This document shows, piece by piece, positions 53,481-62,525 of a DNA stretch of 64,000 nucleotides (positions are counted from its first letter, which is position 1; every line of letters starts with the position of its first letter). The stretch is from the NCBI GenBank assembly GCA_001798075.1, contig MGRG01000003.1, forward strand, positions 38,029 through 102,028. Direction: 5' to 3'. A program made the position numbers and the translations under genes. The notes under the pieces are model-generated. The model was not told where the DNA came from and did not search any database. It worked only from the letters and a program-made list of their open reading frames with translations. Source of the stretch: Deltaproteobacteria bacterium RIFCSPHIGHO2_01_FULL_43_49. Its GTDB lineage: Bacteria > UBA10199 > SPLOWO2-01-44-7.

Positions 53481-53870
53481 CTACGTGGGAGGCCTTAAAG
53501 CAAAACGAGAAAAATTTAGAGGTCCTATTTTTTTAGTAAGAATAAATCGCTGACCAGCAACCTCACCAACTTCCCTGAAATAATCGACCCCAACTAATTT
53601 TGGATGGGTCATGAGATACGTTCCCCCTACAAAGGCCAGCCTGTCTCTAAAAACTTGGTCACTTTTCTCTTTAGCTGTTTTTAAAACAACATGAACACGG
53701 AAATCACTTTTTGGAGCGACTCGTCCTTGATCCGCCAAGACCTGATAAACAGAAAATACTGCTTCAACGTCTTCACCAATAATAGGCGCACCCTCTAACA
53801 CAGACCGTTCGAAGAGAGCTGGGTTACTAAATAATGCCGTTTCCAAAGGGGTCAACATTCCTGTGATCAT
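53481..53870 (-). CDS. Unknown 129-residue protein
   Basis: GGGAGG stands eight bases before the ATG at 53870. A short helical head (METALFSNPALFERSVLEG type) and a beta-rich remainder without recognised domain. Its leader shares 14 bases plus a fixed-spaced TGCCGAT with the leaders of the two unknown genes at the window start, which suggests one regulon. Confidence 0.75.
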   Translation of the reverse strand: MITGMLTPLETALFSNPALFERSVLEGAPIIGEDVEAVFSVYQVLADQGRVAPKSDFRVHVVLKTAKEKSDQVFRDRLAFVGGTYLMTHPKLVGVDYFREVGEVAGQRFILTKKIGPLNFSRFALRPPT

Positions 53871-53889
53871 AAATTTCTACCTCCCACCA

Positions 53890-53917
53890 TCATCGGCACC
53901 TCGCCAAAAAAGTTGCT
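53890..53917 (-). promoter_or_regulatory. Promoter-like motif, copy 3 (upstream of the gene starting at 53870)
   Basis: On the minus strand AGCAACTTTTTTGG (53917-53904), five bases (CGAGG), TGCCGATGA (53898-53890), about 19 bases before the ATG. Same spacing as copies 1 and 2, more than 50 kb away, in otherwise unrelated sequence. Confidence 0.55.
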
Positions 53918-53936
53918 AGTTGGCACCAAAAAATTT

Positions 53937-54350
53937 CTAGACCCCCAAAATCTTAATAATTACACGTTTTTTGCGTTGGCCGTCGAATTCGGCGTAAAAA
54001 ACTTGTTCCCAGGGGCCAAGATCGAGTTTCCCTTTGGTGATCGGGAGAATGACTTGATGATGAACGAGTGTTCTTTTCAAATGGGCATCCGCGTTGTCTT
54101 CACCTGTTCCATGATGCAAATAATCTTCTTTGATAGGAGCTAGCTCTTCCAACCACTTCATCACATCTTTTTTTAAGCCACTTTCTTCATCATTGACCCA
54201 AATGCCGGCCGTGATGTGCATGGCAGAAACGAGACAAAAACCCTCTTCAACTTTGGATTTATCAACCAAGGCCGCAACGTTGTCGGTAATATTAATCAGC
54301 TCTCTACGATTTTTTGTATTAAACCACAAATATTCAGTGTAGTTTTTCAT
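53937..54350 (-). CDS. yjbQ: YjbQ / UPF0047 family protein
   Basis: 137 residues of the secondary thiamine-phosphate synthase enzyme (YjbQ) fold: [37 protein letters not shown] and [14 protein letters not shown] are the conserved blocks. Some members have weak thiamine-phosphate synthase activity; the physiological role is unclear. Free-standing between the ETF-QO gene and the unknown operon. Confidence 0.93.
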   Translation of the reverse strand: MKNYTEYLWFNTKNRRELINITDNVAALVDKSKVEEGFCLVSAMHITAGIWVNDEESGLKKDVMKWLEELAPIKEDYLHHGTGEDNADAHLKRTLVHHQVILPITKGKLDLGPWEQVFYAEFDGQRKKRVIIKILGV

Positions 54351-54386
54351 AACATCAGCACTTCAGCACATACGCACATCAGCACA

Positions 54387-56087
54387 TTACATCTCCGTAT
54401 ATTCCGGCCCACTCCCTCCCTCCGGTGGAGTCAGACGGCCACCCTTGGCGGTAATGGCCCCACAGTGAATGCAATTCGATGGATTGAGCTGAATCTGCTT
54501 TTTCCCCTCCGGTGTCGTGTGCCACTCATAAACATTGGCAGGACACATATGAATCCATGCCTCTCCCACTACTTCGGAAACATCCTGCGATATTTTGATA
54601 TGATTCGGTTGACTATCGCGACTTCGATTTCCGGAAGCATAAGTGCTGGAAAGTTTGTCAAAAGTATATTTATTGTCGGGTTTGACATATTTTTTGTTTC
54701 CTAAAAACAAAGTCTGCTCGCTGTCTGCCTTGGCTCTGAACTGTCCACCTGGAAACAAACCTTTTGTCACTGTCATCATGCCAGCCAAAATACCCCCCGG
54801 AACAAATCCCCATTGAAAAGCCTGGCGCATATTGCGGACCTGATACAAATCCTTCCAGATAAAACTTTTTTGAACGGCGGTGTCGTAAGATTTTAAAGTC
54901 TCAGCGGATTTCAAATCCTTCTTCCCCCTCAACGCTTCAAAAATAGTTTCGGCCGCCAACATTCCAGACCACATCGCATAGTGGATCCCTTTCAAAGCAG
55001 GCACATTTACAAAACCGGCCGCATCACCCAACAACAACGCACCGGGCAGACTCAGACGCTTCGGCAAAGCATAAAACCCACCCTCCGGAATTGTTTTGGC
55101 TCCCCAACCTTTATCCAAACGCTTGCCCCCCTCCAAAATTTTTCTGAAAATGGGATGACATTTCATCTCTTGAAACAGATCGTGAACCGAGAGAGAGGCG
55201 TCATGGTAATCAAGTCCCACCACCAAGCCCAAAGAGGCCTTATCTTTGCCCAACGGGTAGGCAAAACTCCCGCCAAATTCCCCATATTTTTTTCCAAGGC
55301 GCAAAGGCCAACCCATTGTGTGAATCACACGATCTAAAGGCTTGGCAACTTCCCAGACCTCTTTGACCCCCAAGGCATAAATTTGAGGATTTGGGCCCTT
55401 AATTTTAAAATGTTCAATCGCCGTTTGTGTGAGATGGCCCTGAGTCCCCTCGGCCAGAATTGTTGCTTGGGCCACCATATCGACACCCTCTTCAAAGTTT
55501 GACAAAGGACTGCCGTTGCGATCTCGCCCTTTATCCCCCGTGCGAACCCCTCGCACCACCCCATCTTCCACCAACAATTTCGATCCGGTCGTTTCCGGCA
55601 AAATGGTCACACCCGCACTTTCCGCTTTTTTGGCAAGCCAACCCCCAACTTTGCTCAATGAAGCTGCAAAATTACCATGGTTCTTCATGGTGGGTGGAAC
55701 AGGGATTGGAAAAGAATTCTTTGCAGTCAAAAAATAGACAGATTCTTTTTCAACAGGACCATAAAAAGGAAAGTCGCTCTCTTTCAAATTAGGAAATAAT
55801 TTGCGAAACGCAATGGGGTTGATGACCGCACCGGAGAGCAAATGTGCGCCCGGGTATTTCCCTTTTTCCAAAACGGCAATCGGAAAATCGCCCAAAGATT
55901 GTTTGATCTCTGGGGCGGTCTCCAAAAGTTGACTCAAACGAATAGCGGCCGCAAGACCGGCAGGCCCGGCACCCACAATCAAGACACCAACCGGCAATTG
56001 CTTGTCCGGTGTGCTTGTGAGCTTGGTCACATAATCACTCACCTGAAATGGGGGCGGATATTGAGAGGGAGTATCGTTCATCTTCAC
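54387..56087 (-). CDS. Electron-transfer flavoprotein:ubiquinone/menaquinone oxidoreductase (ETF-QO) with incomplete Cys set
   Basis: 566 residues. The FAD-binding GAGPAGLAAAIRL lies near 39-51, the quinone and membrane-contact region is central, and the C-terminal ferredoxin-like segment has Cys515 (CPANVYEW) and Cys539/Cys542 (NCIHC). The usual ligand three residues later, Cys in CxxCxxC, is absent (CIHCGAI), and the motif DIKDP that normally follows is missing. Otherwise full length, ending PPEGGSGPEYTEM. It feeds electrons from EtfAB into the quinone pool. Overlaps the kinase gene by four bases. Confidence 0.93.
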   Translation of the reverse strand: MKMNDTPSQYPPPFQVSDYVTKLTSTPDKQLPVGVLIVGAGPAGLAAAIRLSQLLETAPEIKQSLGDFPIAVLEKGKYPGAHLLSGAVINPIAFRKLFPNLKESDFPFYGPVEKESVYFLTAKNSFPIPVPPTMKNHGNFAASLSKVGGWLAKKAESAGVTILPETTGSKLLVEDGVVRGVRTGDKGRDRNGSPLSNFEEGVDMVAQATILAEGTQGHLTQTAIEHFKIKGPNPQIYALGVKEVWEVAKPLDRVIHTMGWPLRLGKKYGEFGGSFAYPLGKDKASLGLVVGLDYHDASLSVHDLFQEMKCHPIFRKILEGGKRLDKGWGAKTIPEGGFYALPKRLSLPGALLLGDAAGFVNVPALKGIHYAMWSGMLAAETIFEALRGKKDLKSAETLKSYDTAVQKSFIWKDLYQVRNMRQAFQWGFVPGGILAGMMTVTKGLFPGGQFRAKADSEQTLFLGNKKYVKPDNKYTFDKLSSTYASGNRSRDSQPNHIKISQDVSEVVGEAWIHMCPANVYEWHTTPEGKKQIQLNPSNCIHCGAITAKGGRLTPPEGGSGPEYTEM

Positions 56088-56695
56088 AAATGTTTTGCAA
56101 TTTTTTCCAACAAATCTTGTTTATGAATAAAATCAGTCAGATAATCCAACCGGTCGGTAGGATAAACCATCACCGGTGACAATTTATATCGCTTGATCCA
56201 ATTATTATACATATCATTCAACTGTTTCAAATATTCATCCGGAATCTTTTTTTCCATGGCTCGCCCCCTTTGGCCAACCCTCTTTTTTATCGTCGGCAGC
56301 GAACATTTCAAATAAATTAAAAGATCGGGCGGTCTGATGGAGCGCACTATAGATTGATAAAAGGCTTTGTAAACTTTAAAATCGCGCTCAGCAATCAAAC
56401 CTTGTTTATAAAGATTGGTGGCAAAAATTTCGGCATCTTCAAAAATAGTTCTGTCTTGCACCACCGCCTCTTTCGAATGAGCCAACTCTTGATGCATCTT
56501 GAATTTCTGAGACAAAAAATACATCTGGGAATGAAAAGCATAAGCCTTCATATCTTTGTAGAAATCATCCAGATAAGGATTGGTGGCATTGGGTTCAAAA
56601 AAGGGTTTTACTTTGAAATGCTTGCACAAAAACTCAACCAAGCTGGACTTGCCTGCCCCCATGTTTCCCGCAATGGCAATGTAGCGTCCTGACAT
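56084..56695 (-). CDS. Deoxynucleoside kinase (dGK/dAK/dCK family)
   Basis: 203 residues: P-loop GNMGAGKSS (10-18), the substrate-binding QDRTIFEDAEIF (DRT/ERS motif), and the lid RGRAMEKKIP. It phosphorylates deoxynucleosides for salvage; base preference cannot be told. It overlaps ETF-QO by four bases and starts ten bases after the acyl-CoA dehydrogenase gene, an unusual place for a kinase. Confidence 0.88.
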   Translation of the reverse strand: MSGRYIAIAGNMGAGKSSLVEFLCKHFKVKPFFEPNATNPYLDDFYKDMKAYAFHSQMYFLSQKFKMHQELAHSKEAVVQDRTIFEDAEIFATNLYKQGLIAERDFKVYKAFYQSIVRSIRPPDLLIYLKCSLPTIKKRVGQRGRAMEKKIPDEYLKQLNDMYNNWIKRYKLSPVMVYPTDRLDYLTDFIHKQDLLEKIAKHL

Positions 56696-56705
56696 AGAGC
56701 CAGCG

Positions 56706-58499
56706 TTATACTACATAACCTTCTTTTTCAAGGACGCGAGCAGCGATGGTTTCTTTGAGTGACTCGGTAGGGGCTAACTGAGGTTGGATAATGCGATTCA
56801 GAGCTTTCTCATAGGAGGCAAATTCCTGATCATTTCCTTCTGCGACATTAAAAAGCCCTTGGCGTGTTCTTGCGATCATTTCAGGAATTTTCTCTGAAAT
56901 GTAAGCAATGGTCATCAGCTCGGCTAATTTGGAGGCCTCTTCTCCTTTGATCTTTCTGATTTTCAAGGCGCGCTGCAAACCACATTCGATTGCATAAACT
57001 TCAATGACCAAATCGGCCATCAACAAAACCAATGATTGTTTCTCTCTTAACTTTTCCATATATTTTTGTGCGGCAACGCCACAGAAATAAATGGCCAATC
57101 GCTTGAGGGATTCTAGTTGATCAATCCAAGGGGCTAAGGGCTTAGCCGAATCGGTCTTGGGATAACCATCCTTCAAACCAGCCAAAACCTTTTGAATCTC
57201 TCCCATCAAATCAATGCTTCCCTTCAAAGCCCTACGCATCAAGGTATCGGGAATCAAGAGACGATTGATTTCGTTTGTCCCTTCAAAAATGCGGTTGATT
57301 CGGTTGTCTCGATAAAATTGCTCAGGAGGGTAGTCTTGAATATAACCATAACCTCCATACATCTGCACCGCATCATCGGAAACGATGTCGCTCGACTCCG
57401 AACCATAAACTTTTGTAATCGAGGCTTCAATATTGAGCCCCTTTACTTTTTTCATGACAACTTTGTAATAATCAGGGCTCGATTTATCGATTTCGATTGC
57501 GGCGCAGGCATTGTCGAGCGCACTGGCATAAGCATAAATCACCGATTCCAATAAATAAGTTCGAATATTGTCATTGGCCAGTTTTTCGCGCATGGCTTGG
57601 AAATCAGCAAGGGGCTTTTTGAACTGCTGCCTCTCTTTAAGATATTTGGAGCTATATTCCATAATCCTCTTGCTTCCCCCCATGCAGGCCGCACCCAATT
57701 TCCAACGGCCAATGTTCAAAACATTAAACGCAATGCGGTGGCCCTTGCCCACCTCTCCCAAAACATTCTCAACAGGAACCTTACAATCCTGAAGGATCAG
57801 GGGAACGGTCGAAGAACCGTGGATCCCCATCTTCTTTTCTTCTTTGCCGCAGGAGACACCCGGAAAAGTCTTTTCGATGATAAAGGCGGTAAATTGCTCC
57901 CCATCCACCTTGGCAAAGACCGTGAAGACATCGGCAAAACCGCCGTTGGTAATAAACTGTTTTTCACCGTTCAAGACGTAGTATTTTTTGTCAGGTGATA
58001 AAGTTGCTTTTGTCTTGGCAGCGAGGGCATCACTGCCAGAGCCCGCTTCCGTCAACGCATAAGCACCCAAAAATTCGCCTGTCGCCAATTTAGGGAGATA
58101 TTTTTTCTTTTGCTCTTCGGTCCCGTAATAAAGGATAGGTAAGGTTGAAATCCCGGTATGGCACATCAACGGCACCATAAAAGAAGTCCAGCCTGTTGCA
58201 TTTTCAGCAATCACGGTGGCGGTAATTTTATTTAAGCCCAGTCCCCCATAGGCCTCTGGAATTTCCGCCATTAAAAGACCGAGCTCACCTGCTTTTTTTA
58301 GAAGCCTTGGAACAATGCTAGGTTCAAGCTTTCCTTCAATTTTTTCACGCAATGGCTCAACTTCGTTCTTGATAAAGTCCCTGGCTAATTTGGCCAGTTC
58401 TTTCTGTTCCGGATTGAGTTCTTCAGGGATAAAAAGATCCCACGTCCCTACGGGTTCCCACAAAAAAGAGGCACTAAATGGCCCATTCCTTTTTACCAT
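56706..58499 (-). CDS. Acyl-CoA dehydrogenase, long form (VLCAD/ACAD9-like)
   Basis: 597 residues from the ATG at 58499. ACAD N-, middle (YALTEAGSGSDAL) and C-domains are followed by an extra helical domain of about 170 residues, as in very-long-chain acyl-CoA dehydrogenases. The catalytic glutamate sits in RIFEGTNEINR (about 406). FAD-dependent first step of fatty-acid beta-oxidation, passing electrons to EtfAB encoded next to it. A Met-rich longer N-terminus is possible. Confidence 0.93.
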   Translation of the reverse strand: MVKRNGPFSASFLWEPVGTWDLFIPEELNPEQKELAKLARDFIKNEVEPLREKIEGKLEPSIVPRLLKKAGELGLLMAEIPEAYGGLGLNKITATVIAENATGWTSFMVPLMCHTGISTLPILYYGTEEQKKKYLPKLATGEFLGAYALTEAGSGSDALAAKTKATLSPDKKYYVLNGEKQFITNGGFADVFTVFAKVDGEQFTAFIIEKTFPGVSCGKEEKKMGIHGSSTVPLILQDCKVPVENVLGEVGKGHRIAFNVLNIGRWKLGAACMGGSKRIMEYSSKYLKERQQFKKPLADFQAMREKLANDNIRTYLLESVIYAYASALDNACAAIEIDKSSPDYYKVVMKKVKGLNIEASITKVYGSESSDIVSDDAVQMYGGYGYIQDYPPEQFYRDNRINRIFEGTNEINRLLIPDTLMRRALKGSIDLMGEIQKVLAGLKDGYPKTDSAKPLAPWIDQLESLKRLAIYFCGVAAQKYMEKLREKQSLVLLMADLVIEVYAIECGLQRALKIRKIKGEEASKLAELMTIAYISEKIPEMIARTRQGLFNVAEGNDQEFASYEKALNRIIQPQLAPTESLKETIAARVLEKEGYVV

Positions 58500-58541
58500 G
58501 CATCGTCTCCTCTGACACAATGCATTATCGCATTAAATTCA

Positions 58542-59519
58542 TTATTTTCCAAGTAATTCCTTGAACTTGCGGGTTAGGATCGGAAGAAGGGTGAATAAGT
58601 CTCCTACGATGCCATAATCAGCCTTGCTAAAGATGGGGGCTTCCGGATCTTTGTTAATCGCCACGATCACTTTGGAGGTTCTCATACCGGCAAGGTGTTG
58701 AATCGCCCCGGAAATACCACAGGCAATATACAATTTTGGATTCACCGTTTTGCCGGTTTGTCCGACTTGATGATCGTGAGAAATATAACCGGCATCGACT
58801 GCCGCACGGGAAGCACCCACGGTTGCCCCCAACACTTCTGCCAATTCTCTTATAATTTTGAAATTTTCGTTACTACCCAGCGCCCTACCGCCTGCAACAA
58901 TAATTTCTGCTTCGGTTAAATCTTTCAGCCCTTTTTCAGCCTCTTTCACCTCTTTGACCTTGACGCGCAATTCCCCCACACTCGCTTGGACTTTTTCCAC
59001 TTCCGCTTTCTTGGAGGCATCCACGACTTTTGTTGCAAAAGAATTAGGACGGGCGGTTGCAAACTGAATGTCACTCAAAAAATCGACATCCACCAATGCT
59101 TTGCCTGCAAAGATGGGTCTTTTGGCTTTCAACTTCCCGCCTTCTATTTTTAAATCGATGCAATCGGTGGCAAGACCCCCTTTGCATTTCATGGCAAGTC
59201 TTGGCAAAACATCTTTGCCAAGATTGGAGGCAGAAGCCAAAACGATTTGCGGTTTTATTTTTTGGATCAGTTCAAAAAGAACTTTTGTGTAGGCCTCCCC
59301 ACGGTAGGGTTCTAAATCAACCCCCTCAATGGCAGTGGCTTTAGCAATGCCAAACTGACCTAGCTCTTCTGCCGCCTGGGCAACATTTTTTCCAACAACA
59401 ACCCCTTGTGCCTTGCCACCAGCCTGGGTCGCCAATTCAACAGCCTTGCTGGCAAGCTCTCTTGAATATCCTTTGAGCTTCCCCCCTTCATATTCTGCAA
59501 TAATCAGGACATCACCCAT
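58542..59519 (-). CDS. etfA: Electron transfer flavoprotein alpha subunit
   Basis: 325 residues. The C-terminal FAD domain has VAGGRALGS, GQTGKTVNPKLYIACGISG and INKDPEAPIFSKADYGIVGD, all hallmarks of EtfA. It carries electrons from acyl-CoA dehydrogenases to ETF-QO. It follows etfB by one base and precedes the dehydrogenase by 42 bp. Confidence 0.97.
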   Translation of the reverse strand: MGDVLIIAEYEGGKLKGYSRELASKAVELATQAGGKAQGVVVGKNVAQAAEELGQFGIAKATAIEGVDLEPYRGEAYTKVLFELIQKIKPQIVLASASNLGKDVLPRLAMKCKGGLATDCIDLKIEGGKLKAKRPIFAGKALVDVDFLSDIQFATARPNSFATKVVDASKKAEVEKVQASVGELRVKVKEVKEAEKGLKDLTEAEIIVAGGRALGSNENFKIIRELAEVLGATVGASRAAVDAGYISHDHQVGQTGKTVNPKLYIACGISGAIQHLAGMRTSKVIVAINKDPEAPIFSKADYGIVGDLFTLLPILTRKFKELLGK

Positions 59520-59520
59520 A

Positions 59521-60297
59521 TTATATAACCTTAGCCTCTTCCCTTAAAAGTTTAACCAACTCAGCGCAAACTTGTTCCGGCTCTCCCTTTAAAATTTTCC
59601 CTGCTTGTCTATCGGGTGGCAGGCTAAAATTTACCCATTTCACTTTCGGTGTTTCTCCAGCGAGCAAATCGGCGGCCTTCAATTCTTGAATCGGTTTCGT
59701 TTTTGCCTTCATGATGCCGGGCAGAGATGCGTAGCGAGGGTCGTGCTCTCCCTTGTCGCAACAAAGAATGGTTGGAAGCCCCACTTCAAAAACTTCCTTG
59801 GTTCCGCCACTCACTGGCCGCACCACCATGACTGACTTTTTGTCGCCGCTTAATTCGATATGTTCGATTGGCCAAACACAGGGCCAATCGAGAAGGGTTG
59901 CAACCCCGTGTGCGACCTGCACGCAATCATCATCAACAGCCTGTTTTCCTGCTAAAACAATATCGAATTTCTCGTTGGGAAGGACTTTGGCCAAAATGAC
60001 CGCCGCAGTGTAACTATCGAGTGTTAACCCTTCTGTGTCGATTAAAATGCCTCGATCCGCCCCCATGGCAAGGGCCTGACGCATCGATTCGACAGCCCTT
60101 TTGATACCCGCCGTGACAATCACCACTTCACCAGTACCCACTGCCTCTTTTAAGCGCAGGGCCTCTTCAACCGCATATTCATCATAAGTATTAATGATCC
60201 ATTTGATATCGGTTTCATCAACACCCGATGCATCGGATTTGATTTTGATTTTTGTTTCCGTATCCGGAGTTTGTTTTAACAAGACAGCAATTTTCAT
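59521..60297 (-). CDS. etfB: Electron transfer flavoprotein beta subunit
   Basis: 258 residues of the EtfB fold; the signature VAHGVATLLDWPCVWPIEHI and VVRPVSGGTKEVFEVGLPTI is conserved. AMP-binding partner of EtfA. First of the etfB-etfA-acyl-CoA dehydrogenase-kinase-ETF-QO series. Confidence 0.97.
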   Translation of the reverse strand: MKIAVLLKQTPDTETKIKIKSDASGVDETDIKWIINTYDEYAVEEALRLKEAVGTGEVVIVTAGIKRAVESMRQALAMGADRGILIDTEGLTLDSYTAAVILAKVLPNEKFDIVLAGKQAVDDDCVQVAHGVATLLDWPCVWPIEHIELSGDKKSVMVVRPVSGGTKEVFEVGLPTILCCDKGEHDPRYASLPGIMKAKTKPIQELKAADLLAGETPKVKWVNFSLPPDRQAGKILKGEPEQVCAELVKLLREEAKVI

Positions 60298-60348
60298 AGG
60301 CTCGCGTCTCTATACAAAATAGATTGGAGATTGCAACTCAAAAGAGGT

Positions 60349-61764
60349 CTAGATTAAGGATGCACCATCAATAGCTTTGGGAATGTTTTTCCCTAAAAGC
60401 TTCAATGTGGTGGGGAAGACGTCGACAGTGCGCAAGACTTTGGCAGGTAAAGGAACATTCGTTACAACAGGAACCGACATATGCTCTCGATGGAGTGAGC
60501 CGTGAGAGCCTTTATGTTCCGGAATTTCATATTTCAAGCGAAGATCAAAACCGGGTGTTGCGGAAAGAACAATATCGCCCGTTCTGGATGCTTTAAACAA
60601 ATGCCCAATCTGGCAGAGGGCATCGGGGTAGTTGGTGTGGCATGTTTTTTCTAACACTTCTTTATGATTGAGATTTCCGGAAACATTTTCGTACCCAAAA
60701 GGGTCCTGCTTTTTCACTTCGTATTTCAAATTCCCACCAACAAGTTGCAAGGAGGCCTCACCTCTTTTTGAAAGGATATCAACTCCACCCTCGTCGTTGC
60801 GTACCATGACAATGTCAATGGCCGGTTGCCCCAGCAAATCAGTTATCAGAGCAGAATCTAAATGGTTAATCTCGCTTCGAGAGACGGGCTTTGCCCAACC
60901 ATCTCCATTTTTAAAATAAAGATGAGTCATTCCATTTCCAGAAACCATATTGGCAACTTTTTTACCGTTTCGATGAAAAACCTTTGGGTAATAAAAGACG
61001 GGCAAACCCCGCTTTTCCAAAAAAGTATTCACACAAAAATGGGTATCCGTTTTGCTAAGCCCATGGTCCGAAACAATCCAGAAGAGGGTATCGTCCCATT
61101 TGTTTAAGTTTTTCAGTTTGGCGGCAATTTGCCCCACCGCCGTGTCTAAAAAACGATATTGCTCGATGGTTTTTTCATGGTGCGGGTGAGCCAGATGGGA
61201 ATATTCATCGATGCCTGGAAAAACAACAAACAAAAAATCAAAATCTTTTTCGATCGCCTTCAACGTTTTCTTGAGGGCCGCTTGATCGATGAATTCCCAA
61301 CGATCGGTCAGATGGGCATAATACCAATACCAGATCCGCATGATCTTGGTTAAGTTCCGATTTCCAGCCCCCCTGCAAACAGAGTTGAAAATATTGTAAG
61401 AGTCGGGCAGCAAATCAAAGATCGTCGGGTGTGGCGCCATATCGCGATTGATCAAAAACGTTTCAATCCCGACATAACTCCTGAACTTCACCATCTTCTT
61501 TTTTGGGTCGGCATAAGCCTCTTTATCAAACCAGCGAATGCCCGGAACATTGAGGGTTCCCGGAAAACAGCCGGTCAAAAAAGGGAAATAGGCGGGGCCT
61601 GTCGTTGAAGGGAAAGTGGTAATGCCACTAGCCACTGTCCCTGTGGCCACAATCTCCTTTTCAATATGAGGTAGCTCCCCACGGGCCAGAAGTTCTCGCA
61701 AAACATCCTCTCTTGCCCCATCGGCAAGAATCATCACGACCCGTTGAAATATTCGATTTTTCAT
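60349..61764 (-). CDS. Alkaline-phosphatase-superfamily phosphodiesterase (NPP-like)
   Basis: 471 residues without evident signal peptide. Metal site and nucleophile: Asp15 (ILADGAR), the Thr of FPSTTGPAY (about 54-55), FPGIDEYSHLAHP, SDHGLSKTD and the late GSHG. The pattern matches type I phosphodiesterase/nucleotide pyrophosphatases and phosphopentomutase relatives. A substrate cannot be named. It is read in the same direction as the etf genes. Confidence 0.88.
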   Translation of the reverse strand: MKNRIFQRVVMILADGAREDVLRELLARGELPHIEKEIVATGTVASGITTFPSTTGPAYFPFLTGCFPGTLNVPGIRWFDKEAYADPKKKMVKFRSYVGIETFLINRDMAPHPTIFDLLPDSYNIFNSVCRGAGNRNLTKIMRIWYWYYAHLTDRWEFIDQAALKKTLKAIEKDFDFLFVVFPGIDEYSHLAHPHHEKTIEQYRFLDTAVGQIAAKLKNLNKWDDTLFWIVSDHGLSKTDTHFCVNTFLEKRGLPVFYYPKVFHRNGKKVANMVSGNGMTHLYFKNGDGWAKPVSRSEINHLDSALITDLLGQPAIDIVMVRNDEGGVDILSKRGEASLQLVGGNLKYEVKKQDPFGYENVSGNLNHKEVLEKTCHTNYPDALCQIGHLFKASRTGDIVLSATPGFDLRLKYEIPEHKGSHGSLHREHMSVPVVTNVPLPAKVLRTVDVFPTTLKLLGKNIPKAIDGASLI

Positions 61765-61802
61765 GATTGAAGCACGATCGCACTAAGCACCCTCGCACGA
61801 TC

Positions 61803-62525
61803 TTATGACCTCTTGGAACGAAACTCGTCTAATTTTGTCTGCATGCGGCGGACCAATTCGGGATAGCCATGCTTTTTAATAATATTGCCAAACGAATATC
61901 GATAATTTTCAACAAGACTGGCATCATCCATAATCACATCATAGATTTTCCAATCTGAGTTTGTCCTCTTCAATTTGTAATTGAGATCTACCTTAAGATT
62001 TTTACTCTTGATCCGAACCGTTGTCTTGGCCATCGCCTCGCTTTTTTCCTTATTCAAATAATTTTGACTCTTGTAGTTAATAGAATAAGGCTGATCGTTA
62101 CCCTTCTCAGCCGCTTTTTCTTTTGAAAAAAGAGAGCGCTCCTCCAACAAATTGGTGAGGAGTTCGACGAACTGATTTTGTTCTTGAGGGGTTCGTTGAT
62201 TCCAGTAGTGATCCAGGGCTATTCTCGCAAGTTCTCTCAAATCAAAAGTCCCTCTCAAGATTTTTTGTTTGAGTTGTACGTTGAATGCTTTATCAGCCTC
62301 CGTCAAATTTTTGCCAATCTTATATTGTTCCGCCATTTTATCTAAATCTTTGATGGCTTGAATGGGTGTGGTAGTAGACGCTACGGGCTTTACTGTCGCC
62401 AACTTGCCAGAGCTAGCAAATGAAAAAACCGTGAGAAACAGAGAAACAAAGAAGCAAGAAACAGAGATAAAAACTGATTTCTTTCTCTGCATCTTGCCTC
62501 TCTGCCTCATGTCATTATTCTTCAT
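61803..62525 (-). CDS. mlaC: MlaC/Ttg2D-family periplasmic lipid carrier
   Basis: 240 residues: signal peptide (about 13-36) and the MlaC fold (DLRELARIALDHYWNQRTPQ; FVELLTNLLEERSLF; LVENYRYSFGNIIKKHGYPELVRRM). MlaC ferries phospholipids between outer and inner membrane. The other mla genes are not in the window. It overlaps the tolC-like gene by 11 bp, so the two are expressed together. Confidence 0.88.
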   Translation of the reverse strand: MKNNDMRQRGKMQRKKSVFISVSCFFVSLFLTVFSFASSGKLATVKPVASTTTPIQAIKDLDKMAEQYKIGKNLTEADKAFNVQLKQKILRGTFDLRELARIALDHYWNQRTPQEQNQFVELLTNLLEERSLFSKEKAAEKGNDQPYSINYKSQNYLNKEKSEAMAKTTVRIKSKNLKVDLNYKLKRTNSDWKIYDVIMDDASLVENYRYSFGNIIKKHGYPELVRRMQTKLDEFRSKRS

